A DNA stretch of 64,000 nucleotides. Origin: Streptomyces sp. M92 (GTDB lineage: Bacteria > Actinomycetota > Actinomycetes > Streptomycetales > Streptomycetaceae). Location: contig NZ_CP101137.1 in assembly GCF_028473745.1 (NCBI RefSeq), positions 6,889,501-6,953,500 of the forward strand, written 5' to 3'. How positions within the stretch are numbered: position 1 is the stretch's first letter; every line of letters starts with the position of its first letter. Both the position numbers and the translations under genes were made by a program. The notes under the pieces were generated by a model. That model saw only the letters and a list, made by a program, of their open reading frames with translations, made no database searches and was not told the DNA's origin. This document shows positions 24,932-33,478 of the stretch, in pieces.

Positions 24932-26416
24932 TCACTTCGCTTCTGGTGTCACGGTGTCCGGTGCGGCCAGCCGGGAGCGGCGGTGGCCGTAACCGAAGTA
25001 GATCACGAGCCCGACCGCCATCCAGACACCGAACACGACCCAGGTCACGGTGGACAGGCTGCCCATCATCCAGACGCAGAAGGCGAAGCCCAGGGCCGGC
25101 AGGACCGGCGACAGCGGCACCCGGAAGGTGCGGCGCATGTCGGGGCGGGTCCGGCGCAGCACCACGACGGCCACGTTGACCAGGGCGAAGGCGAAGAGGG
25201 TGCCGATGCTGGTGGCGTCGGCGAGCTGCCCGAGCGGGATGGCGGCGGCCAGGACGCCGCAGAACAGGGAGACGATCAGCGTGTTGGCGCGGGGCGCGCC
25301 GGTCTTCGGGTGGACACGGGAGAACACCTTGGGCACCAGCCCGTCGCGGGACATGGCGAACAGGACGCGGGTCTGGCCGTAGAGCACGGTCAGGACGACG
25401 CTGGCGATGGCGACCACCGCGCAGAAGGCCAGCAGGGTCCCCCAGAATTCCTGCCCGGTGACGTCGGTCATGATCTGGGCGAGGGAGGCCTCGGAGTCGG
25501 TGAAGGTGCGCCACGGGCGGGCGCCGACGGCGACGGCGGCGACGAGGACGTACAGCACCGTCACGATGACCAGGGACAGCATGATCGCGCGGGGCAGGTC
25601 GCGCTGGGCGTTCTTGGCCTCCTCACCGGCGGTGGAGGCGGCGTCGAAGCCGATGTACGAGAAGAAGAGCGTGGCGCCGGCCGCGCTGACGCCGGCCATG
25701 CCGAGCGGCATGAAGTTCTCGTAGTTGCCGGAGCGGAAGCCCTGGACGCCGATCGCGCAGAACAGCACCAGCGCGGCGATCTTCACGACGACCATGATCG
25801 TGTTGGCGCGGGCGGACTCGCGGGCGCCGCCCAGCAGGAAGGTCATGGCGAGCAGCACGACGATCAGCGCGGGCAGGTTGAAGACGCCGCCGTCGCCGGG
25901 CGGGGCGGACAGGGCGGCCGGGATGGTGACGCCGATGGTGCCGTCGAGGAGTTCGTTGAGGTACTCGCCCCAGCCGACGGCGACGGCGGCGACGGACACG
26001 CCGTACTCCAGGACCAGGCACCAGCCGCAGACCCAGGCGACCAGCTCGCCCATCGTGGCGTACGCGTACGAGTAGGAGGAGCCGGAGACCGGGATGGTGC
26101 CGGCCAGTTCGGCGTAGGACAGGGCCGAGAAGAGCGCCGTGAGTCCGGCGATGACGAAGGACAGCGTGACCGCCGGGCCGGCCTTGGGGACGGCCTCGCC
26201 GAGGACGACGAAGATGCCGGTGCCGAGGGTGGCGCCGATGCTGATCATCGTGAGCTGCCACAGGCCCAGGGAGCGGCGCAGCGTGCCGCCCTCGCCCTGG
26301 CCGCCCTCGGCGACCAGCCGTTCCACGGGCTTGCGGCGCATGAGGCGCGCGGCCAGGCCCGGGGACGCGGGGCCGGCCGGTGTGTCGTGGTGCGGGGGTG
26401 CGCCTTGGTCGAGCAC
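24932..26416 (-). CDS. APC-family amino-acid permease
   Basis: This 494-residue protein of the cationic amino acid transporter branch (YfnA-like) has about twelve membrane helices. After a hydrophilic N-terminus (1-50), helix 1 carries the broken-helix motif MISIGATLGTGIFVVLGE, then the AGLTALFSALSYAELAGTIPVSGSSYSYAYATMGE signature; helix 6 has FFSYIGFDAASTAGEEAKNAQRDLPRAI. It probably imports an amino acid at the cytoplasmic membrane; the substrate is not predictable. The GTG start at 26416 has AAAGGAG seven bases upstream. It is followed after 10 bp by the Lrp/AsnC gene. Confidence 0.9.
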   Translation of the reverse strand: MLDQGAPPHHDTPAGPASPGLAARLMRRKPVERLVAEGGQGEGGTLRRSLGLWQLTMISIGATLGTGIFVVLGEAVPKAGPAVTLSFVIAGLTALFSALSYAELAGTIPVSGSSYSYAYATMGELVAWVCGWCLVLEYGVSVAAVAVGWGEYLNELLDGTIGVTIPAALSAPPGDGGVFNLPALIVVLLAMTFLLGGARESARANTIMVVVKIAALVLFCAIGVQGFRSGNYENFMPLGMAGVSAAGATLFFSYIGFDAASTAGEEAKNAQRDLPRAIMLSLVIVTVLYVLVAAVAVGARPWRTFTDSEASLAQIMTDVTGQEFWGTLLAFCAVVAIASVVLTVLYGQTRVLFAMSRDGLVPKVFSRVHPKTGAPRANTLIVSLFCGVLAAAIPLGQLADATSIGTLFAFALVNVAVVVLRRTRPDMRRTFRVPLSPVLPALGFAFCVWMMGSLSTVTWVVFGVWMAVGLVIYFGYGHRRSRLAAPDTVTPEAK

Positions 26417-26605
26417 GCGTTGACTCCTTTGTCGCTGCCGGTCGGGCCCGTCGGTGTGAGCGGACGGGCTCGCGGCGGGCTCTGGAGCGGCGGGGACGCG
26501 GCGGGCACACGTGCACAAGCACGGAGACCCACCGAGCGGGGTCCCCGCCACGCCACGTACAGCGCAGAACACTACGAGGGGTGCGCCGCGGCGGTAATGC
26601 AGCAA

Positions 26606-26685
26606 CCTTGCGCATCTCCGCACGATCGTTGCGTTGCCCGGGGCGGTGCGTGTGTTCGTTGCGCGGAGGGTACGCAGCGTTGCGC
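26606..26685 (+). promoter_or_regulatory. Phased TTGCG array upstream of the permease/Lrp genes
   Basis: CCTTGCGC (26606-26613), CGTTGCGT (26627-26634), CGTTGCGC (26657-26664) and CGTTGCGC (26678-26685) lie in one orientation with starts 21, 30 and 21 bp apart, so each sits on the same face of the helix. The first copy is imperfect but forms the small palindrome GCAACCTTGC. The array lies 190-270 bp upstream of the permease start. The motif and spacing match the array at 22354-22414. Confidence 0.65.
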
Positions 26686-26715
26686 ACGAGCCGGCTGCAG
26701 ACGGATCGAGCCTGG

Positions 26716-26945
26716 TCACAGCCGTCCGCCGGGCCGGGAGCAGTCGCCGTCCGCGGGGGTCCTCCCTGCCCCTCGGTCCCGCACATGTGCGCCTTCCCCG
26801 GCGGCCCGGACGGTGAGCCGGCGCCCGTGTGCGGCCTCGCGGGCCGCCACGTCGCTCGGTGCGAGCAGTCCGAGCCGCTGGGAGCGGTCGAGCTCCTCCT
26901 CGTGACTGCCGCTCCCGGCCAGCGACTCGGCCTCGTCCGGAAAGG
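26716..26945 (-). other. Unassigned GC-rich stretch, weakly coding-like
   Basis: Between the repeat array and the guaB1 terminator the minus strand holds an open frame ending at TGA (26716), with high third-position GC and segments such as HEEELDRSQRLGLLAPSDV. I see no start codon with a ribosome-binding site downstream of the terminator hairpin. It could be a gene remnant, a readthrough frame or chance. Confidence 0.25.
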
Positions 26946-26947
26946 GA

Positions 26948-26991
26948 ACGGCCCCCGTTCCTTCCCGGGCGGCGGGAGGAACGGGGGCCGT
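26948..26991 (-). terminator. Strong terminator hairpin after guaB1
   Basis: ACGGCCCCCGTTCCT (26948-26962) and AGGAACGGGGGCCGT (26977-26991) form a perfect 15-bp stem with a 14-nt loop. It lies 19 bp beyond the guaB1 stop on the minus strand. Confidence 0.8.
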
Positions 26992-27010
26992 GCGGCGCGG
27001 GTGCGCGGCG

Positions 27011-28462
27011 TCAGCTCCAGCTGGCGTGCAGCGGCTTGCCCTCGGCGTAGCCGGCGGCGCTCTGGACGCCGACGACGGCCTTCTCGGCGAACTCCTCCAG
27101 GGAGCCGGCACCGGCGTAGGTGCAGGAGGAGCGGACGCCCGCGATGATCGAGTCGATCAGGTCCTCGACGCCGGGGCGGGTCGGGTCGAGGAACATGCGG
27201 GAGGTGGAGATGCCCTCCTCGAACAGCGCCTTGCGGGCCCGGTCGTAGGCCGACTCCTCGGAGGTGCGGTTGCGCACCGCGCGGGCGGAGGCCATGCCGA
27301 AGGACTCCTTGTAGGCGCGGCCGTTGGCGTCGTGCTGGAGGTCGCCCGGGGACTCGTAGGTCCCGGCGAACCAGGAGCCGACCATCACGTTGGACGCGCC
27401 GGCCGCGAGGGCCATGGCCACGTCGCGCGGGTGGCGGACGCCGCCGTCGGCCCACACGTGCTTGCCGTACTTCTTCGCCTCGGCGGCGCACTCCAGCACG
27501 GCGGAGAACTGCGGCCGGCCGACGCCGGTCATCATGCGGGTGGTGCACATGGCGCCGGGGCCGACGCCGACCTTGATGATGTCGGCGCCCGCCTCGATCA
27601 GGTCGCGCACACCCTGGGCGGAGACGATGTTGCCCGCGACGATCGGGACCCGCGGGTCGAGGCCGCGCACCACCTTGACCGCGCTGATCATCGACTCCTG
27701 GTGGCCGTGCGCGGTGTCGATGACGAGGGTGTCCACGCCGGCGTCGAGCAGCTGCTTGGCCTTGCCGGCCACGTCGCCGTTGATGCCTACGGCGGCGGCG
27801 ATGCGCAGCCTGCCGTTCGCGTCGGTGGCCGGGGTGTAGAGGGTGGCGCGCAGGGCGCCCTTGCGGGTGAGGATGCCGGCCAGGCGGCCGTCCGCGTCCA
27901 CGGCGGGCGCGTAGCGGCGGTTGGCGGCGTCGAGGGTGTTGAAGGCCTCGCGCGGGTCCATGTCGGCCTCGATGAGGAGCAGGTCCTTGGACATGACCTC
28001 TTCGAGCTGGGTGAAGCGGTCCACGCCGGTCAGGTCGGTGTCGGTGACCACGCCGACCGGCTTGTGGTCCTCGTCGACGACGACACCGGCGTTGTGCGCC
28101 CGCTTGGGCAGCAGGGACAGCGCGTCGGCGACGGTCTGGTGCGGGGCCAGCACGATGGGGGTGTCCAGGACCAGGTGGCGGCTCTTCACCCAGGAGACGA
28201 CGTCGGTGACGACCTCGATCGGGATGTCCTGCGGGATGACCACGAGGCCGCCGCGCCGGGCCACCGTCTCGGCCATGCGGCGCCCCGCGATGGCGGTCAT
28301 GTTGGCGACGACCAGCGGGATGGTGGTGCCCGTGCCGTCCGGGGAGCCGAGGTCCACGCCCTGCCGGGAGCCGACGGCGCTGCGGCTCGGCACCATGAAG
28401 ACGTCGTCGTACGTCAGGTCGTACGAGGGCTGGATGTCATTGAGGAAACGCACGTGCTGCAC
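27011..28462 (-). CDS. guaB1: GuaB1-type IMPDH/GMP reductase family protein
   Basis: This 483-residue protein has the IMP dehydrogenase/GMP reductase barrel split by a CBS pair (about 95-205). The active-site loop GPGAMCTTRMMTGVGRPQ carries C306; true IMPDHs have GSICTTR and GVGVPQ here. The GuaB1 group of actinobacteria was annotated as IMPDH, but the mycobacterial member has been reported as a GMP reductase regulated through its CBS domain, so the reaction is probably GMP + NADPH to IMP + NH3. The GTG at 28462 has only a weak ribosome-binding site; an in-frame GTG three codons later (VRF) is possible. It is monocistronic, with a strong terminator. Confidence 0.88.
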   Translation of the reverse strand: MQHVRFLNDIQPSYDLTYDDVFMVPSRSAVGSRQGVDLGSPDGTGTTIPLVVANMTAIAGRRMAETVARRGGLVVIPQDIPIEVVTDVVSWVKSRHLVLDTPIVLAPHQTVADALSLLPKRAHNAGVVVDEDHKPVGVVTDTDLTGVDRFTQLEEVMSKDLLLIEADMDPREAFNTLDAANRRYAPAVDADGRLAGILTRKGALRATLYTPATDANGRLRIAAAVGINGDVAGKAKQLLDAGVDTLVIDTAHGHQESMISAVKVVRGLDPRVPIVAGNIVSAQGVRDLIEAGADIIKVGVGPGAMCTTRMMTGVGRPQFSAVLECAAEAKKYGKHVWADGGVRHPRDVAMALAAGASNVMVGSWFAGTYESPGDLQHDANGRAYKESFGMASARAVRNRTSEESAYDRARKALFEEGISTSRMFLDPTRPGVEDLIDSIIAGVRSSCTYAGAGSLEEFAEKAVVGVQSAAGYAEGKPLHASWS

Positions 28463-28561
28463 ATCCCAGTCGATCAGAGGTGGCCCCCGGACAGGTCAGC
28501 CAGGGGGAAAGAGCACGTACTTCATTCTCCCATGCCGGGTGGCCGGTAATCCCCGGGCAGA

Positions 28562-28915
28562 TCATCCAGGCTGGTCAGCGGCCTCCTTGGAGGAACCTCC
28601 AGGTCCGAGGGTGACGAAGAGCCCGGGGCCCCGGTCCGTCGCCTCGGCGAAGACCTCCTCGGCGACCGCCCACTCGTCCGGCCGCTCCTCGGCGTACGCC
28701 CGCCAGCCCCGGACGACCAGCACCAGCCCCTGCTCCCGTGCTCCCTCGGGCCAGACGGCGGGGTCGGCGAGGGAGTCGGCGAGCGCGTCCCAGTTCCGCC
28801 CGAACCAGTCGGGCAGCGCCAGGTCGCGGGCGCAGCGGTCCATCAGGCCCGCCTTGTCCGTGACGCCGTCGAGATCCAGCGTGACCACGAGCCGCCCCGC
28901 GGGGTCCTCGGTCAT
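28562..28915 (-). CDS. Barstar-family protein
   Basis: This 117-residue small acidic protein has the barstar fold pattern: a first strand VVTLDLDGVTDKAGLMDRCARDLALPDWFGRNWDALADSL, where the WFGRNWDAL segment is the family signature, then VLVVRGWRAYAEERPDEW. Barstar inhibits the RNase barnase. I see no RNase gene nearby, so it may guard against a secreted RNase encoded elsewhere or have another role. ATG 28915 is preceded by GAGGCAGGGA. It is the last gene before the guaB1 promoter region. Confidence 0.8.
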   Translation of the reverse strand: MTEDPAGRLVVTLDLDGVTDKAGLMDRCARDLALPDWFGRNWDALADSLADPAVWPEGAREQGLVLVVRGWRAYAEERPDEWAVAEEVFAEATDRGPGLFVTLGPGGSSKEAADQPG

Positions 28916-28965
28916 CGTCCCTGCCTCTCCCTCTCCCCCGCCTCCGTGCTCGTCCCGACCGGCCG

Positions 28966-29985
28966 TCAGATGCCGTCCGGGTCGGCCCTGTTGAGGGTCG
29001 ACTTGGGCGTCGGACCGGCCGTCATCAGGTAGTCCGCGGCCGACGTGTCCGTCACCAGGCTGGTGACCAGCCCGGAGCGCAGCACCGCGTCGATGGCCGC
29101 CGCCTTGCGCTGCCCGCCCGCGATCGCCACGACCTCGGGGATACGGCGGAGCTGGTCGGCCTTGACCGTGATGCACCGCTCCCCCAGGTCGCGCCCGACC
29201 CGGCGCCCCTCCGCGTCGAAGAGGTGCGCGGACATCTCGGCGGCGACACCGAGCGAGGCGTAGTGCGCGCGCTCCTCGTCGCTGAGCATGTCGTGCACCG
29301 TCGAGATGCCCGGCTCCCAGGAACCGATGGAGACGCAGGCGACCGTGACCTTGTCGAAGTACTCGAAGGCCCGGGCGATCCCGGTCTGGTGCCGCAGCGC
29401 CTGCGCGGTCGCCGCGTCCGGGAGCAGCATCGGCGCGTAGATGGGGTGGGCGTCGCCGCCCGACACCTGGGCGGCGCGGCGGACGGCCTCGACGGAGCCG
29501 CGCTCGGCGGTCCCGGCGTCGTACACGCCCGTCAGCTGCACCACGGTGCACGGCGGCAGCCGGTCCAGCGCCGCCGCCATGTGGATGGTGGACCGACCCC
29601 AGGCCAGGCCGAGCACATCGCCCTCGTTGACCAGCTCGCCGAGCAGGTCGGCGGCCACCTCGCCCAGGTTCTCCGGGTCGGGCGTCTCCTCGGCGTCGGC
29701 CGGGGACTCCACGACCACGGCGTGCCTGAGGCCGTAGCGGGCCCGCAGGGCGTCCGAGCGCTCGGCGTCCAGCTCGGCCGGCACCCGGATCTCGATTCGT
29801 ACTAGGTCTCTCTCGAGGGCGGTCTCGAGAACCCGGGCCACCTTGAAGCGGCTGACGCCGAACTCCTCCGCGATCTGGATCTTGGACTTGCCCTCGAGGT
29901 AGAAGCGGCGGGCCATGGCCGCCGCCTGGACCAGCTCAGCGGGTCCCATCCGCATGGCTGAACGGCCCGCCGACATACCCGACAC
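28966..29985 (-). CDS. SorC/DeoR-type sugar-binding transcriptional regulator
   Basis: This 339-residue protein has an N-terminal HTH (about 15-55; ARRFYLEGKSKIQIAEEFGVSRFKVARVLETA) and a SorC-type sugar-phosphate effector domain (about 60-335; LGLAWGRSTIHMAAAL, and VAIAGGQRKAAAIDAVLRSG near the end). Such regulators respond to phosphorylated sugars. I chose GTG 29985 (VSGMSAGRS) because GAGGAG lies six bases upstream; a GTG at 30009 would add eight residues without a site. The neighbour upstream is rpe, ribulose-phosphate epimerase, which fits a pentose phosphate signal, but the target is unknown. Confidence 0.87.
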   Translation of the reverse strand: MSGMSAGRSAMRMGPAELVQAAAMARRFYLEGKSKIQIAEEFGVSRFKVARVLETALERDLVRIEIRVPAELDAERSDALRARYGLRHAVVVESPADAEETPDPENLGEVAADLLGELVNEGDVLGLAWGRSTIHMAAALDRLPPCTVVQLTGVYDAGTAERGSVEAVRRAAQVSGGDAHPIYAPMLLPDAATAQALRHQTGIARAFEYFDKVTVACVSIGSWEPGISTVHDMLSDEERAHYASLGVAAEMSAHLFDAEGRRVGRDLGERCITVKADQLRRIPEVVAIAGGQRKAAAIDAVLRSGLVTSLVTDTSAADYLMTAGPTPKSTLNRADPDGI

Positions 29986-30086
29986 GGCGTTCTCCTCACT
30001 GCTGTTCACACTCTGGATTCGCCGTTCATCCTTGCAGATTCGGCGCGCTTGATCAGCCCTGATGGGAGCCGTTCACGTTCTGTTCC

Positions 30087-30773
30087 TCAGTGGTCGCACG
30101 CCCAGGACGCCTTGGCGGTGGCCGCGTCGGCCTGGTTGCGCAGTGCACGTACCGCCTCGGCCGGGTCGGACGCCCCGTACACGGCGGAACCCGCGACGAA
30201 GACGTCCGCTCCGGCGTCGGCGCACTGCTCGATCGTCGACGCCGAGACGCCTCCGTCGACCTGGAGCCACAGCTCCAGACCATGCTTCTTGATCAGCTCA
30301 CGGGTGCGGCGGATCTTCGGCAGCATGATGTCGAGGAACGCCTGCCCACCGAAGCCGGGTTCAACCGTCATGATCAGCAGCATGTCGAGCTCGGGGAGCA
30401 GGTCCTCGTACGGCTCGATCGGCGTGGCGGGCCGCAGCGCCATGGAGGCGCGGGCGCCCTTGGCCCGGATCTCGCGGGCGAGGCGCACGGGGGCGGTGGC
30501 CGCCTCGACGTGGAAGGTGACGGAACCGGCGCCGGCCTCCACGTACTGGGGGGCCCAGCGGTCGGGGGCCTCGATCATGAGGTGGCAGTCCAGCGGGGTG
30601 TCCGTCGCCCGGGCCAGGGACTCCACGATCGGGACGCCGAGGGTGAGGTTCGGGACGAAGTGGTTGTCCATGACGTCGACGTGGAGCCAGTCGGCTCCCT
30701 CGACCGCCTTGGCCTCGTCCGCGAGGCGGGCGAAGTCGGCGGACAGGATGCTGGGGTTGATCTGCGCGGCCAT
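30087..30773 (-). CDS. rpe: Ribulose-phosphate 3-epimerase
   Basis: Rpe interconverts ribulose 5-phosphate and xylulose 5-phosphate in the pentose phosphate pathway. The 228-residue TIM barrel shows NPSILSADFARL at the start, the metal-binding VDVMDNHFVPNLTLG with its Asp, the second metal ligand region LDCHLMIEAPDRW, MTVEPGFGGQAF and the phosphate loop QVDGGVSASTIEQCADAGADVFVAGSAVY. ATG 30773 gives the expected N-terminus AAQINPSIL. The gene is transcribed towards the SorC-type regulator with an intergenic gap of about 100 bp. Confidence 0.97.
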   Translation of the reverse strand: MAAQINPSILSADFARLADEAKAVEGADWLHVDVMDNHFVPNLTLGVPIVESLARATDTPLDCHLMIEAPDRWAPQYVEAGAGSVTFHVEAATAPVRLAREIRAKGARASMALRPATPIEPYEDLLPELDMLLIMTVEPGFGGQAFLDIMLPKIRRTRELIKKHGLELWLQVDGGVSASTIEQCADAGADVFVAGSAVYGASDPAEAVRALRNQADAATAKASWACDH

Positions 30774-30844
30774 GCCCCCAAGCCTGCCATGCCCTCCGGG
30801 GGTGAGCGGCATCGGTCCCGGGGGGGGTGGGGGCTTGGTTGTCG

Positions 30845-31038
30845 GGTGCGGGTGGGTGGGGGCTGGTCGCGCAGTTCCCCGCGCCCCTGGGGAGCGTCCT
30901 TGTGGGCGTGAGGGACGAGTGAACCGGCTCTGCCCGGCCCCCGGGGTGGGGATGCTCGTCCGGTGCGGGTGGGTGGGGGCTGGTCGCGCAGTTCCCCGCG
31001 CCCCTGGGGGTGCCCGTGTGGGCGTGAGGGATGAGGGA
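30845..31038. repeat. Tandem pair of a dispersed Streptomyces intergenic repeat
   Basis: A 48-bp sequence is present twice without change (30845-30892 and 30962-31009), with more diverged similarity continuing after it (GTGGGCGTGAGGGA in both copies). The period is 117 bp. The core TGGTCGCGCAGTTCCCCGCG recurs, partly changed, at 52228-52249 (inverted) and near 54611-54635. It fills most of the 273-bp gap between rpe and rsmB, where I see no gene. Confidence 0.8.
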
Positions 31039-31046
31039 GGGGCGGG

Positions 31047-32465
31047 TCAGGCGGTGCGGCGGAGCAAGGTGAGGTACATCGCGTCGGTGCCGTGGAGGTG
31101 GGGCCAGAGCTGGATGTCGGGGCCCTCGCCGAGGTGGGGGACGTCCGGGAGGAGGGGGCGGGCGTCGATGAGTTCGGTGTCGGGGTGCTGTTTGCGGACG
31201 TCCGCGACCACCGCGCGGGTCTCGGCGAGGTGGGGCGAGCAGGTCGCGTAGGCGACGACGCCGCCGACGCGGACGGCGTCGATTGCGCTGCCCAGCAGGG
31301 CCCGCTGGAGCGGGGCGAATCCGTCCAGGTCCTCGGGACGGCGGCGCCAGCGGGCCTCCGGGCGGCGGCGCAGCGCGCCGAGGCCGGTGCACGGCACGTC
31401 GACCAGGACCCGGTCGAAACTGCCCGGGCGCCACGCCGGACGGGTGCCGTCGGCGGTGATCACCTGGTACGGACCCGGGTTGCCGTCCAACGCCTTGGCG
31501 ACCAGCCCGGCCCGGTGCGGCTGCTTCTCGGAGGCGAGGAGGAAGGCACCGCGTTCGGCGGCCAGGGCGCCGAGCAGCGCGGCCTTGCCACCGGGGCCCG
31601 CGCACCCGTCCAGCCAGCGCCGGTCCGGACCGTCCAGGGGCGCGTTGGCCAGGGCCAGGGCGACGAGCTGGCTGCCCTCGTCCTGGACGCCGGCCCGGTT
31701 CTCCCGCACGGCCTCGACCGCACCGGGCTCACCGCCCTCGCTCAGGCGCACGGCGTACGGGGACCAGCGGCCCGGAACGGCGGCCTCCTCGGCGAGCAGC
31801 TCCTCGCGCGTGGCCCGGCCGGGGCGGGCGACCAGGGTGACCTCGGGGCGCTCGTTGTCCGCGGCCAGCAGCTCCTCCATGCCGGCCCGGCCACCGCCGA
31901 GCGAGTCCCACAGCGCCGAGACGACCCAGCGGGGGTGCGAGTGCACGACGGCGAGGTGGTCCTCGGGGTCCTCGTCGTAGGACGGGGCGACCCGCTCCAG
32001 CCACCCGTCGAGATCCTCCCGCGCGACCTTGCGCAGCACGGCGTTGACGAACTTGGCCCGTCCGTCGCCGAGCACGACCCGCGCCAGCTCCACGGAGGCG
32101 GACACGGCCGCGTGAGTCGGGATGCGCGTGCCGAGCAGCTGGTGGACGCCCAGGCTGAGGACGTCCAGCACCGGCGGGTCGACCTCCCGCAGCGGCCGGT
32201 CGACGCAGTCGGCGATGATCGCGTCGTACGTGCCCTGCCTGCGCAGCGTCCCGTACACCAGCTCGGTCGCCAGCGCCGCGTCCCGCGCGTCGAAGTCCCC
32301 CTGCTCGCGGGCCTTGCGCAGCAGCGGCGGCAGGACCAGGTTCGCGTACGCGTCCCGCTCGTCCACGGCCCTGAGCGCCTCGAAGGCGAGGATGCGGACG
32401 GGGTCCTTCTGGGGCCTGCGGTACGGCTTGCCGGGCTTGCGGGGACGACGGGGCTGCTCGCTCAC
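31047..32465 (-). CDS. rsmB: 16S rRNA m5C methyltransferase, RsmB/Sun type
   Basis: This 472-residue protein has a NusB-like RNA-binding domain (about 20-160; AFEALRAVDERDAYANLVLPPLLR) followed by an SAM-dependent Rossmann fold. The SAM loop is DGCAGPGGKAALLG; the two catalytic cysteines of RNA m5C enzymes are in VDVPCTGLGALRRRPEARWRR and AYATCSPH. It probably methylates C967 of 16S rRNA (E. coli numbering). The GTG at 32465 was chosen for GGAG ten bases upstream. It lies 80 bp after fmt on the same strand, as is usual in bacteria where fmt and rsmB are neighbours. Confidence 0.94.
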   Translation of the reverse strand: MSEQPRRPRKPGKPYRRPQKDPVRILAFEALRAVDERDAYANLVLPPLLRKAREQGDFDARDAALATELVYGTLRRQGTYDAIIADCVDRPLREVDPPVLDVLSLGVHQLLGTRIPTHAAVSASVELARVVLGDGRAKFVNAVLRKVAREDLDGWLERVAPSYDEDPEDHLAVVHSHPRWVVSALWDSLGGGRAGMEELLAADNERPEVTLVARPGRATREELLAEEAAVPGRWSPYAVRLSEGGEPGAVEAVRENRAGVQDEGSQLVALALANAPLDGPDRRWLDGCAGPGGKAALLGALAAERGAFLLASEKQPHRAGLVAKALDGNPGPYQVITADGTRPAWRPGSFDRVLVDVPCTGLGALRRRPEARWRRRPEDLDGFAPLQRALLGSAIDAVRVGGVVAYATCSPHLAETRAVVADVRKQHPDTELIDARPLLPDVPHLGEGPDIQLWPHLHGTDAMYLTLLRRTA

Positions 32466-32545
32466 GAAAAAGGTGCTCCGGGTGTGGGGTGAAGTGCGCT
32501 CACCAGCGTACGCCGGGCCGGTGAACGGTGGTGCGCAGGCGCAGG

Positions 32546-33478
32546 TCAGCCGCCCAGCAGCTCGCCCTCGGCGATCCGCACGCCGCGCGCCCAGTCGGCG
32601 GCCCGCATCGGCTTCTTGCCCTGGGCCTGTACCCACAGCAGCTCGACGGCGTGCGAGCCGGTGCCGACGTACACGTTGTTCTTGCCCGCGGCGAGCCGCC
32701 CGGGGGCGAGGTCGGTCCGGTCCGGGGCCGGGACCGCCTGCACGAGCTTCAGCCGCTCGCCGCGGAAGGTGGTCCAGGCGCCGGGGGCGGGGGTGCAGCC
32801 GCGCACCACCCGGTCCACGCGCAGCGCCGGAGCGGACCAGTCGACCCGGGCGTCCTCGACGGTGATCTTCGGGGCCAGGGTGACGCCCTCCGACGGCTGC
32901 GGCACCGCCTTCAGGCTCCCGTCCTCGATGCCGTCCATGGTGGCCGCCAGCAGCCCGGCACCGGCGAAGGCGAGCCGGGTCAGCAGGTCGCCGCTGGTGT
33001 CGGTGGGGCGGACGGTCTCGGTGACCGTGCCGTAGACCGGGCCGGAGTCCAGGCCCTCCTCGATCAGGAAGGTGGACGCGCCGGTGATCTCGTCGCCCGC
33101 CATCAGCGCGTGCTGCACGGGCGCGGCCCCGCGCCAGGCGGGCAGCAGCGAGAAGTGCAGGTTGACCCAGCCGCGGGCGGGCACGTCGAGGGCGACGCGG
33201 GGCAGCAGCGCCCCGTAGGCCACGACGGGGCAGCAGTCGGGCGCGATCTCGCGCAGCCGCTCCAGGAACTCCGGCTCGCGCGGCTTGGCGGGCTTGAGCA
33301 CCTCGATCCCGGCCTCCTCGGCCCGCTCGGCCACGGGAGAGGCGACCAGTCTGCGACCGCGCCCGGCCGGAGCGTCGGGCCGCGTGACGACGGCGGCCAC
33401 CTCGTGGCGCCCGGAGGCGATCAGGGCGTCCAGGGCGGGAACGGCGACCTCGGGGGTACCGGCGAAGACGAGCTTCAT
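32546..33478 (-). CDS. fmt: Methionyl-tRNA formyltransferase
   Basis: Fmt adds a formyl group from 10-formyl-THF to initiator Met-tRNA. The 310-residue protein begins KLVFAGTPEVAVPALDAL, carries VVAYGALLPRVALDVPARGWVNLHFSLLPAWRGAAPVQHALMAGD with the Asn/His catalytic pair (VNLHFSLLP), then GASTFLIEEGLDSGPV with the catalytic Asp, and a C-terminal OB-like tRNA-binding domain (about 205-305). ATG 33478 is the natural start. Transcription runs on to rsmB. Confidence 0.97.
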   Translation of the reverse strand: MKLVFAGTPEVAVPALDALIASGRHEVAAVVTRPDAPAGRGRRLVASPVAERAEEAGIEVLKPAKPREPEFLERLREIAPDCCPVVAYGALLPRVALDVPARGWVNLHFSLLPAWRGAAPVQHALMAGDEITGASTFLIEEGLDSGPVYGTVTETVRPTDTSGDLLTRLAFAGAGLLAATMDGIEDGSLKAVPQPSEGVTLAPKITVEDARVDWSAPALRVDRVVRGCTPAPGAWTTFRGERLKLVQAVPAPDRTDLAPGRLAAGKNNVYVGTGSHAVELLWVQAQGKKPMRAADWARGVRIAEGELLGG

